A stretch of DNA of 64,000 nt. Origin: Protula sp. h YS-2021 (lineage: Eukaryota > Annelida > Polychaeta > Sabellida > Serpulidae). Both the position numbers and the translations under genes were made by a program. Positions 30,590 through 37,827 of this stretch are shown here, piece by piece (within the stretch, counting starts at the first letter, position 1; every line of letters starts with the position of its first letter). The DNA lies in NCBI GenBank assembly GCA_949752745.1, contig OX457025.1:51419098-51483097 (forward strand), read 5' to 3'. The notes under the pieces were generated by a model. That model saw nothing but the letters and a program-made list of their open reading frames with translations. It was not told the origin of the DNA and did not search any database.

Positions 30590-31241
30590 CTTGACTGCGA
30601 ATGGTTAAATGGGTTGGTTCTTGGTCATACACTGCTTTATCAATATATATATAATGTGTATCTTTTGGTAAAATGCCTGTACGAATACGCAGTTGATCAT
30701 TCGTCTTCGGCTTCAAGTCAATGAATAAATAACCATGGGGTTTGCTGGTAGCATCTTGATAGGCTTCTATGAGAAATTGAGATCTTACAGGATACATTTG
30801 CCGCGCCAATGTACTGATTTGTTGACTGTCTCTCGGATTTTTAAACAGAATGATATAATGGGTATTCAAACTAATATTTCGCATCTCTTTCCCATGATGG
30901 AACAAATTATGCACAATAAAGATGATACTTAGATTTTGATGACTGCTACCAACACTAAAGAGACGTGTCATACGCTCATCGCTATGGCATTTGGTCATTA
31001 AGTCATCAATGATGAGTAAGTTTGGTTTTTTCGGGTTAAAACGCTCTTCAATGTCATCTGGAATTCCTTGGTAAAATGTCACGCCTTTCATTCCCTTGTA
31101 CAAAGGCTGATCTGCTGCATAGAGCCATAAAATGCTTTTCGGAGAGGGTTGAATCAACTTTTGTTCTAGAATTTCCTTCACCAGAGACGTTTTGCCACTG
31201 CCTGTAGGTCCAGAGACCAAGCATGTAAATGGATGCTTCAT
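30582..31241 (-). CDS. ATP: FtsK/HerA-type genome-packaging ATPase (A32-like)
   Basis: 219 residues from the Met of MKHPFTCL. The Walker A motif GPTGSGKT is at residues 11-18 and Walker B LLIIDD at about 75-80. A sensor-like segment (IFIVHNLFHHG...NTHYIILFKNPRD) follows. This is the Polinton member of the A32/HerA family that pumps DNA into capsids. Length equals that of copy 2 (60,841-61,500). In this copy an extra base upstream puts it in frame with the integrase, so one continuous frame of about 588 codons runs from 32,345 to 30,582. Its own ATG remains usable. Confidence 0.93.
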   Translation of the reverse strand: MKHPFTCLVSGPTGSGKTSLVKEILEQKLIQPSPKSILWLYAADQPLYKGMKGVTFYQGIPDDIEERFNPKKPNLLIIDDLMTKCHSDERMTRLFSVGSSHQNLSIIFIVHNLFHHGKEMRNISLNTHYIILFKNPRDSQQISTLARQMYPVRSQFLIEAYQDATSKPHGYLFIDLKPKTNDQLRIRTGILPKDTHYIYIDKAVYDQEPTHLTIRSQDV

Positions 31242-32345
31242 TTTTGAATGTCTGTTTCTTTGCACCCAACTGTTAAACTTGCTTGGCCAACCTAACCACT
31301 TGACAAATAATTCTTTCACACCTCCTCCTCGCCTTTTACGTGTTTTCAAGACTTTTTCAATTCTGTAGACGGATTCAATATCTTTGGTCACTTTCTGCAG
31401 TTCTTCCTCGTAGATATGTCTATCAATATCTTCGTCTAAAAAGTCTTTCACACGATACAAATGTATTCCTTGCTTCTTACAACGATGTGTGACAATGAAG
31501 ACTTCTTGCGTCCATTTGATGTGATAATCCCGTTGAAACACATATTTAATGTGGGAAATGCGAACATGATCGCCAATGTTAAATTTAAAATTCTTCTTCT
31601 TCTTCGGTTTCAATTTTAGTTTGTCGACATACATATACTTCCACACTTTCGATTCGTTGTCTTTACGAATCTCGGCTGGAGCATATTTATTAGGAAGAGA
31701 ACCGTGAGGTCTATGGTTGTAATTGTACACCAAGTCTGGAAGGATGTCTAAGTAACGGTAAGTTTGATTATGTAGAAAATACCGATGCATGATCCCCTTT
31801 AGAGTACGAATGACTCTCTCAGCAAAGTTGGCTTTGGTTTCATTCTTTGTGGTATAAGCATGAATGCCCTCCTTCTTCAAAAATGCTTTTACCCATCTGT
31901 TTTTAAATTCCGTTCCTTTATCGGACCTTAGAGTGCGTGGTCTTCGGCGTGTGTCATGAAAAATCTTTTGGAAAGCTTGTATGACGCTGGTATGTGATTT
32001 ATTAGGTATTGGCTGCACCCACACATATTTGGAAAACACATCAATGACAATGAGTAAAAAGCGTGTGCCATCATTATAAGGAGCTATGTTTCCCATATCA
32101 GCCAAATCCACATCCCACATGTCATCAATGCCTCGTGTAATCACACGTTGTCTTTTGAACCTGTATTTTACAGGTTGGAGAAAACTGAATGCATCTTGAT
32201 CCTGTAGCCATTTCTTCACTTGCGACTGTGTCACCGGTTGATCATGTTTTCTTAAGATGTGATACAGTTTGTAAGGACCAGCAAATGCCCCGGGCTGTCC
32301 AGGTTTAAAGTACATACTGGTCAAGTAGTCTTTCCACGTCGACAT
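31238..32345 (-). CDS. INT: Retroviral-type integrase with chromodomain, stop lost by 1-nt insertion
   Basis: About 368 residues. The catalytic triad is an Asp in WDVDLADMGN (about 80), an Asp in RSDKGTEF (142) and a Glu in NFAERVIRTLKG (176). A C-terminal chromodomain (VYRIEKVLK...KELFVKWLGW) lies at about 325-365. It would join the element's ends to target DNA with a 6-bp duplication, matching the GCGAGT duplication seen. Compared with copy 2, one added base near the end removes the stop that normally overlaps the ATPase ATG, fusing the two frames. The Met of MSTWKDY is chosen because copy 2 starts there; longer N-terminal extension is low-complexity. Confidence 0.94.
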
Positions 32346-32637
32346 GGTCACACCAAAAAGTAAAGCAACAACACGGGAGCAGCAGCGCAGCGCAGCAGCA
32401 GCACTTGCAAGGTTGCCGTCTCGAGTGAAAAGAGGCTGCTTACGGGACACACTGGGGTTTTTATTTATTTGCATTAGAGGGGGGGGGGGAGAGGCAGTAG
32501 ATATGTGAAGTTTTTTTAACGAGGCCGTCTCGTGGGCTAAACACGGTTTTATCACGACATGAGGCCCAAAAAAAACCACCTTCTCAACAGAACAGCTTTA
32601 TTATTTAACTCAACCAATATCACTTAACTCACAAGTT

Positions 32638-32970
32638 TTACAAATCAAGTATAGATATAATAGTGTGAATAACTGGAGACCATTGGTCTTCAATGAATAC
32701 TAGCCAATGACTGAGTTCATCGAATGTAATCGTATCTACCCCATATTTCTCACAATGCTGATTTGCATTCTCTAACAGTTTATCTAAATGAATATAATAT
32801 TTAGCTTCATTCCAATATGTATAGACACATGCAAAACGACAAGTATGTTCTGAACACTCTTCATGTTGGCAAGCAGGACAGACTAACCATGCAAACTTTT
32901 TTACAGCTAATAACATTTCTTCACAATAAGCTTTTTGCACAATATATTGTCTCAGTGTCATGTCTGCCAT
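32638..32970 (-). CDS. Helical-family paralogue 3 with Cys motif
   Basis: 110 residues, the same length as copy 2 (59,331-59,663). It shares the pattern of two neighbours: an N-terminal helix with conserved Tyr, a YWxxA-type motif, and an FDELS...W helix. It uniquely carries a Cys/His insertion, LVCPACQHEECSEHTC, that looks zinc-binding. The Met of MADMTLRQYI is chosen by alignment with copy 2. A TATAAAAG box in the upstream NADAR gene (33,207-33,214 complement) may drive it. Function unknown. Confidence 0.7.
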   Translation of the reverse strand: MADMTLRQYIVQKAYCEEMLLAVKKFAWLVCPACQHEECSEHTCRFACVYTYWNEAKYYIHLDKLLENANQHCEKYGVDTITFDELSHWLVFIEDQWSPVIHTIISILDL

Positions 32971-33093
32971 TATACTGCAGTATACTCTCTCTCTCACTTC
33001 ATCAAACAGTCTTTGAATTATAGAGAGCAGTAAGCACTCCTCAGCTCCAGCAACCACCACACTCCGCAAGTTTTGTCAAGTTCAGCATGGAAT

Positions 33094-33657
33094 TCATAGG
33101 TTCACAAAAACACGTCTCCACACCAGGACTGGTGAGCGGCTGGGCGAGCGGCTGGGCGGCGGCGGCGGCGGTCGGTAAGATAATGATGATGATGGAGGCA
33201 CAGTCTCTTTTATACCCCCGTCACACACCAACCGTTCTAACAACTTTCCCATGATATTCTGACCGGGATATCCAGGAGATGACACTTGTTTCACACCAGC
33301 TCCCCACCAAGGATCATACGTGGCTTCCACTAAAGTCTTGTCTTTGCAGTCTTTCAACTTGTTGCGAAACGATGCACACTGATTCCATTTGACTTGTAAC
33401 ACCTCTTGCATTTGGCTTCTCTTCACTGTATGCCATGAAGGACATGGCTTTATCACTTGGGCGATACGTTTTGCTTCATATCCATTTCTGGATGAGACAA
33501 TAGCTGAAGCAATATCTGGGCGGTGATGAAACACGGCTTTCTCATATTGATACAACGCTTCACTCGAGTTGAATGTATGTCCATACTTTTCAAGGCGTGT
33601 TGGAAACATGTTGGAAAGAACATCCTTGTGACCGCTAAATAGGACAAGATTCTCCAT
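33094..33657 (-). CDS. NADAR-domain protein (predicted ADP-ribose glycohydrolase)
   Basis: 187 residues. The first 143 match the NADAR/YbiA fold in order: FSGHKDVLSNMFP, a GHTFNSSEALYQYEKA helix (Glu33, Gln37, Lys40), an AKRIAQVIK segment, the MQEVLQVKWNQ helix, a DPWWGAG motif (about 115-121) and GQNIMGKLLERL at the domain end. The remaining 44 residues are Pro/Ser/Arg-rich and probably disordered. NADAR enzymes are known N-glycosidases and some remove ADP-ribose from guanine in DNA; that activity here is inferred. The gene lies between helical paralogues 2 and 3 and is absent from that position in copy 2, so it is an accessory gain. An intact frame suggests recent use. Confidence 0.85.
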   Translation of the reverse strand: MENLVLFSGHKDVLSNMFPTRLEKYGHTFNSSEALYQYEKAVFHHRPDIASAIVSSRNGYEAKRIAQVIKPCPSWHTVKRSQMQEVLQVKWNQCASFRNKLKDCKDKTLVEATYDPWWGAGVKQVSSPGYPGQNIMGKLLERLVCDGGIKETVPPSSSLSYRPPPPPPSRSPSRSPVLVWRRVFVNL

Positions 33658-33675
33658 GTTGACTTTTTTGGGGGT

Positions 33676-33804
33676 TTAGTCTGACATGTCTTCCTCCTGC
33701 AATAAAATATGTTTTAATATATCTGCTACCTCTTCTATCATCTTCTTTCTTTGTTCACGTTGAAACCACTCACATAAAATTAAATTTGCTAGAAAGAAAA
33801 ACAT
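33676..33804 (-). CDS. Short hydrophobic-basic ORF or downstream exon
   Basis: A 42-codon frame beginning MFFFLANLILCEWF (membrane-like) and continuing with a charged helix (REQRKKMIEEVADILK) and acidic tail. It may be an independent microprotein. Alternatively it is the second exon of helical paralogue 2: a consensus donor CAG|GTAAGC lies at 33,871-33,872 and an in-phase acceptor CAGCAGCAG| lies before 33,810, giving a 61-base intron that keeps the frame open. The alternative TTTCTTTCTAG acceptor would create a stop. It has no counterpart in copy 2. Confidence 0.4.
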   Translation of the reverse strand: MFFFLANLILCEWFQREQRKKMIEEVADILKHILLQEEDMSD

Positions 33805-33847
33805 TGTTAGCTGCTGCTGTTGCTGTTGGGTGTTAGAGTTGTTGGTG

Positions 33848-34183
33848 TTAAAAGGGGAAGGGGGCGCTTACCTGACAAAGCTGCTCGGTTTCTTCCTCCT
33901 CAAATCCACAGCAATCTCTCAAATAATCCACAACGGTGAAATATGCTTCTACATCAGTGCGGGCTGAATAGAGTGCAGAATCAAAGTCAAAGTCAGGATC
34001 TTCTTCTAATCCAATTGTGTCAAATTCTCCAAGAAATCGTGAATGTAGTTCAATCACATCAAGACTGTGATGAACAACATCCCAATAAGCGTCCAAGTGA
34101 TAAAGCTGATAGTCTGGAGTGCCGCAGCAAGCAAGTTTAGCAATCATCAAGTCAATATAAGCTTTTCTAAAACATGCGTCCAT
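33848..34183 (-). CDS. Helical-family paralogue 2
   Basis: About 111 residues as one exon. The pattern RKAYIDLMIAKL, LYHLDAYWDVVHHSL and DFDSALYSARTD parallels copy 2's 95-residue version (59,044-59,331). The C-terminus beyond DYLRDCCG has no copy-2 match and contains a splice-donor consensus (CAG|GTAAGC), so the real end may be spliced. A (TG)n run lies just upstream, and Met MDACFRK is preferred over a start inside that run. Acidic, helical, no known domain. Confidence 0.62.
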   Translation of the reverse strand: MDACFRKAYIDLMIAKLACCGTPDYQLYHLDAYWDVVHHSLDVIELHSRFLGEFDTIGLEEDPDFDFDSALYSARTDVEAYFTVVDYLRDCCGFEEEETEQLCQVSAPFPF

Positions 34184-34212
34184 CTTGCAGTGTGTGTGTG
34201 TGTGTGTCACTT

Positions 34213-34857
34213 CTACTGTGCTTCACAGACCTTAAGTACTCCACACTTGCCGCAGAAGTTGTTTGGTTCACACATCTTGCAATTGTACTTGTGGCAGTGG
34301 CAATCATAATCCTCCATATATCCGCAAGCACCGCAATAGTCGCAGGTAAGTCCAAGTTGATTTTGTACATCCATATTCTCCAACTGAACTTCAGCCAGTC
34401 TTTTCTTGGATAACTTTGACACCTTCATCCGATCATCCTTTTGCAGCTTGATGATCGTTTTCTCACCATGACATTAAGTACACGGTTCAACTGATAAGGC
34501 TGAGTCGATGTGATCCATCTCCTGAAGCAGTGTATCCCATTCACCATCATTCATGTTGATGTGATGTGTGTATTCTTTCCCTTCAAACCGTGATGTGCGC
34601 ACGAAGCTCACATAGCGCATGCCTTGATATGAAATGACTTCAAGCCACTTTGTTTCCGTTAAGTATAGTTTGAAGCCAATGTCACGGCATTTTTTCACGT
34701 TCTGACACACAATCTTCCACAAAGATGGTGAATAAGCGCACCATCTCTCTCCACGTTTGATGCGTAGAAATAATCCATATTGTCCAGACTCCACAGTAAT
34801 GGTTAAGTTGGCACTAATTTTAAAACTGCTGCTTGTCTTGTTCTCCATGACTGCCAC
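34213..34857 (-). pseudogene. PC4-like tandem protein with C-terminal zinc ribbons, one nonsense codon
   Basis: Copy 2 carries the intact 206-residue version (58,359-58,979). The N-terminal 125 residues form two half-repeats of the PC4-like type (GLFLRIKRGERW...; RYVSFVRTSRF...YTHHINMNDGEW), matching paralogue D in the plus block. The C-terminal part has a Cys/His cluster (CDYCGA, DCHCHKYNC, CEPNNFCGKCG) that probably binds two zincs. Here a GAA-to-TAA change at 34,474-34,476 separates the halves. A TATAAAAG box lies at 34,887-34,894 (complement). A nucleic-acid-binding regulator is a reasonable inference. Confidence 0.75.
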
Positions 34858-34889
34858 AATGCACTGATGCCTTCACTACCCCACCTCTT

Positions 34890-35327
34890 TTATACCCAAC
34901 CATCCGCTGAGTCAAACTTTTCAAACCTCTTGCAAAGCTTTGAATTCACTTCAACTCGTCCATGGTTGAATCGAACAAGGTCTGATACATTCGTCGTCAA
35001 TGGAACATCATCATCATAAGGTAAAATGATTCTTGCAGCTACAACTAACATGAGCTCCACTGCCCAAATTGTATTCGCGTGGATAAATGCTGAATCAATG
35101 TCATAAGCTGATAGTATATGTAGATCTTCACAGTCACGTAGAAACGAGTGGATGAAACGATTACTTGGAATAGCCTTTCCAACAGCTTCCCAATGCAGAT
35201 GTAAATTCTTCACTTGCTGCATCCAATCCCATTCAAAAGCAGGAAGCTTTGAAAAAACATAGTTAGTATAATTCACTTTGAACACATCATCCATAGTCTC
35301 TGCACTTCTGTAAAATGGTGAAGACAT
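34890..35327 (-). CDS. Helical-family paralogue 1
   Basis: 145 residues. Conserved with copy 2 (57,866-58,285) over METMDDVFKVNY-type start, YVFSKLPAFE, HLHWEAVGK, YDIDSAFI and a central AAELML-like helix. It shares the Y(V/T)xY-L-F, (Y/H)WE, and FD/ID-A pattern with paralogues 2 and 3, suggesting duplication of one all-helical ancestor. The C-terminus differs slightly from copy 2. A TATAAAAAG box lies about 50 bases upstream (35,377-35,385 complement). I do not recognise a named domain. Confidence 0.72.
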   Translation of the reverse strand: MSSPFYRSAETMDDVFKVNYTNYVFSKLPAFEWDWMQQVKNLHLHWEAVGKAIPSNRFIHSFLRDCEDLHILSAYDIDSAFIHANTIWAVELMLVVAARIILPYDDDVPLTTNVSDLVRFNHGRVEVNSKLCKRFEKFDSADGWV

Positions 35328-35376
35328 TGCGGTTAATGATTGCAGACTTTGTGGTCCGCCACCGCGCGTACCGCCC

Positions 35377-35385
35377 CTTTTTATA
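35377..35385 (-). promoter_or_regulatory. TATA box for helical paralogue 1
   Basis: Minus-strand TATAAAAAG about 50 bases before the ATG at 35,327, in a GC-rich context. Confidence 0.55.
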
Positions 35386-35397
35386 CCAGGGGAAGTT

Positions 35398-36525
35398 TTA
35401 CATGTAGGTTTTCATGAGATGCTTGTAAAATCGCGGAGTCATCTCATTGAAACCATCCAGAAAGGCTGTTGGTAAACCACCTGTTAAAGATTGTCTCATG
35501 ACGATCACTAAAAAGCCTCCTGGTTTCCGACTCCCTACTATCCATTGAAACAGCATTGGCATGGTGAAATGTCCTTTTTCATAGAGGTATGCCATCACAT
35601 CATACACCTTAATGCGTTCTTCAAGGTATTTGAAACCATGTAGCATCACCTTTGCACATTTGGAATCGCGACCCTCATTCACATACTTCGGCTCTGGCAG
35701 ACACAACACCTTAAACTGTTCCTCATGAAGGAGTTTAAACAGTTGAACAAAACGTCGAGTCATGGCTTCGGTGAACTTTGGCTGTGACACCGGAACATCC
35801 TCTACGTTTCCTTCTAGCATGAACATGAGCATAATGACAGTATTCACTTCTTCCATTAGGTACATGTACGTGTGCTTGTCAAAAAAGCCTTCTTCACATA
35901 AACACCATAAAATGTTGCAATCGATCAGAGGAAGCACGGCTTGAAAGTTTCTTTTCAACAGCGTCACATCTTCTTCAGTCACAGGGATGGTCTTACTCGA
36001 TTCAAATTTCAATTTCAAATGCTTGTCTTCTTCATCATCGCTTAACATGTCCACTTCTGAATCCTCAGGCTCCTCGTCGCTGGGCTCGTCCCCGGGCTCG
36101 CCGCTGGGCTCGGCGGCACTCATTTCTTCGTTAAGTTGCTTCAGATGAGCTTTTAACTTTGTGCTGAGTTGTGTGTTTCTCCCATTGACAAGTGCATTTG
36201 CAACCCAGAACGGGTAGTCGGGGCCCTCAGGATCTGGCATCCCTTCCTCTATTCCTTGCTGTATCCCTTGCTGTATCCCTTGCTGTACTGTAGGTATATT
36301 TGACGGAGCAGCAGCAGTCCCTTCCTTAGGAGGGATGTCTGATGGAATGCCTACCAGTTCCTCCAAGTCTTTTTCAGCCTCTGCCATGTTAGCCAAGAAT
36401 GCATCAATCTCTTCCACTGGTAATACCGGTAATACACTATCAAAAGTTAACGGTTCCAACCCAAACAAGTCATCCATGTCCGTGCTGATAGCTGGAGAAG
36501 GAGGTGTATTCAGCAACGCTTCCAT
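35398..36525 (-). CDS. Acidic protein with possible CARD-like tandem folds
   Basis: 375 residues. The first half is disordered-looking: Pro/Glu-rich, a QQGI repeat, then an acidic Ser/Glu/Asp run (EDSEVDMLSDDEEDK), like a transactivation region. The second half is folded. One segment (LLKRNFQAVLPLI...LCEEGFFDKHTYMYLME...RRFVQLFKLL) and another (FKYLEERIKVYDVMAYLYEKGHF...FLDGF) both resemble the six-helix spacing of CARD domains, including the late G-FLV...AFLDGF motif. This is pattern resemblance only. Two TATA boxes precede it (36,563 and about 36,615, complement). It is the innermost-facing gene of the right end. Confidence 0.6.
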   Translation of the reverse strand: MEALLNTPPSPAISTDMDDLFGLEPLTFDSVLPVLPVEEIDAFLANMAEAEKDLEELVGIPSDIPPKEGTAAAPSNIPTVQQGIQQGIQQGIEEGMPDPEGPDYPFWVANALVNGRNTQLSTKLKAHLKQLNEEMSAAEPSGEPGDEPSDEEPEDSEVDMLSDDEEDKHLKLKFESSKTIPVTEEDVTLLKRNFQAVLPLIDCNILWCLCEEGFFDKHTYMYLMEEVNTVIMLMFMLEGNVEDVPVSQPKFTEAMTRRFVQLFKLLHEEQFKVLCLPEPKYVNEGRDSKCAKVMLHGFKYLEERIKVYDVMAYLYEKGHFTMPMLFQWIVGSRKPGGFLVIVMRQSLTGGLPTAFLDGFNEMTPRFYKHLMKTYM

Positions 36526-36562
36526 GATCTGACCACACCTCAGCCTAGACCCCCCCCTCGCC

Positions 36563-36571
36563 CCTTATATA
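36563..36571 (-). promoter_or_regulatory. TATA box for acidic-protein gene
   Basis: Minus-strand TATATAAGG about 38 bases before the ATG at 36,525. Confidence 0.6.
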
Positions 36572-36604
36572 TGAGTTTTCTTTCCTGCTGAAAATATTTT
36601 TGAG

Positions 36605-36960
36605 GGAGGGAGGGGGGTTATATATGAAGTTTTGGGGAGGGGGAGGGTGGGTGGTACACTTCAGCGCTTTATCAACGCTTCATCAGCGCTTCAGCGGAAG
36701 TCGTTATTTCAAATCCTTTAATCGCGTTGACAACTGCACAAATGACGTTTCATTTATACAGCCATCCATTTCGTCAAGAAAAATGTGTGGAACATGCTTT
36801 AAACATACTAACATAAGTTTCTTTTTGTTTGGGGAAATGATTTTTTAACTCTTCTTTGGTGGTAGGGGGGAGGGAGGGTCGTCGACATTCTGTTCTTGGG
36901 GAGGGGGGGGGGGTCCTCGATACTCTGTGTCGACGAGAGAGAGAGGAGGGAGGGGGGAGG
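36605..36960. repeat. Inner inverted repeat, right arm
   Basis: Reverse complement of the left inner repeat (19,968-20,395): shared blocks include GGTACACTTCAGCGC, AACGCTTCATCAGCG, AATGACGTTTCATTT, CATTTCGTCAAGAAAAATG, TTTTTAACTCTTCTTTGGTG and ATACTCTGTGTCGACGAG. It also mirrors the promoter of the 20,422 gene, so each end has an inward promoter in the repeat. Confidence 0.8.
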
Positions 36961-36967
36961 GAGGGTC

Positions 36968-37130
36968 CCATAGACATGCTTGCCAAACTCTTTCCTTGCC
37001 AAACTCCCTTTTATATGCTGGAGCAAAAGGAGCGAAATTTTCACATGCTCTCTCTCCCTCTCGCCAATAGAAATGCTCCTTTAACGCAGCATCCTCATTG
37101 GCGCTTTTTCGCTCCCCGCAAACGAGTACA
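36968..37130. repeat. Internal direct copy of a TIR segment
   Basis: The blocks CCCATAGACATGCTTG, AAACTCTTTCC, CTTTTATATG, AAAGGAGCGAAATTTTCAC and GCTTTTTCGCTCC repeat those at 38,451-38,690 in the same order and orientation. It lies just before the outer-right gene. Confidence 0.75.
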
Positions 37131-37181
37131 TAAGCTGCAGCTCAGCCATGCCTCTCCAGCCTTTGCAAACCTATTACAGCA

Positions 37182-37751
37182 ATGGATGCAACAATGGAAT
37201 TTGCAATTCATGTTGAAGATCAATTAAGTATCGACACAGTTGGTACACGCTTTTTTCAAGCAACACTGCTTCGCGAAGAACCATACAGAAAGTATTTTGT
37301 GGAACTTTTTCCAGATCCAAAAAAAGTTGGCGTGGTCTGCCTTCCAGTCACCTTCAATAGGATCATAACAACAGGGAAAAGAATCGCAAACATAGCCGAT
37401 GGAGAGTTCAGAAAAGCTTACTTAAGAAGTACCATCTTAGGAGAAGCTATACCAAACATCATTGAAGATCAAGAATACCCAGAATGGATGGAGTATTACA
37501 CCCGCGCTGATCACGCCGTTTGTCCGGGTTGCGACTATAGCATTTTATGTGATAAGACCATATGCGCACCCTGCGGACACCTCGCCTGCCTCCATTGCTC
37601 AGTTACAGCAGCATTAGTTGGGGCATTGAAAGGCAACTTCACCTTCAGATGCTTAACTTGCAACAACAGGAGCAGCTGCTACCTCTTCAATTCCCAGCAA
37701 ATGTCCCAGTGTGGCAGGCAGGCGAGGGACATCATCATCTACAAAAACTAA
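37182..37751 (+). CDS. Outer-right RING-type zinc-finger protein
   Basis: 189 residues. The C-terminal third has a RING-like C3HC4 order: CPGC, then C in SILCDKTIC, CGHLACLHC, and CLTCNN near 37,650. The N-terminal 110 residues (FAIHVEDQL, FFQATLLREEPY) show no domain I know. RING proteins are usually ubiquitin ligases, and viruses use them to degrade host factors; both are inference here. It faces outward next to the right TIR, mirroring the left zinc-finger gene. Two AATAAA signals follow (37,757 and 37,767). Confidence 0.72.
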   Translation: MDATMEFAIHVEDQLSIDTVGTRFFQATLLREEPYRKYFVELFPDPKKVGVVCLPVTFNRIITTGKRIANIADGEFRKAYLRSTILGEAIPNIIEDQEYPEWMEYYTRADHAVCPGCDYSILCDKTICAPCGHLACLHCSVTAALVGALKGNFTFRCLTCNNRSSCYLFNSQQMSQCGRQARDIIIYKN

Positions 37752-37827
37752 AAAAAAATAAACCACAATAAACGCCAGTGAGGAGCGTATCTCCAAGCCG
37801 CTCCTAGAGCGGCCGCCAACTATTAAG

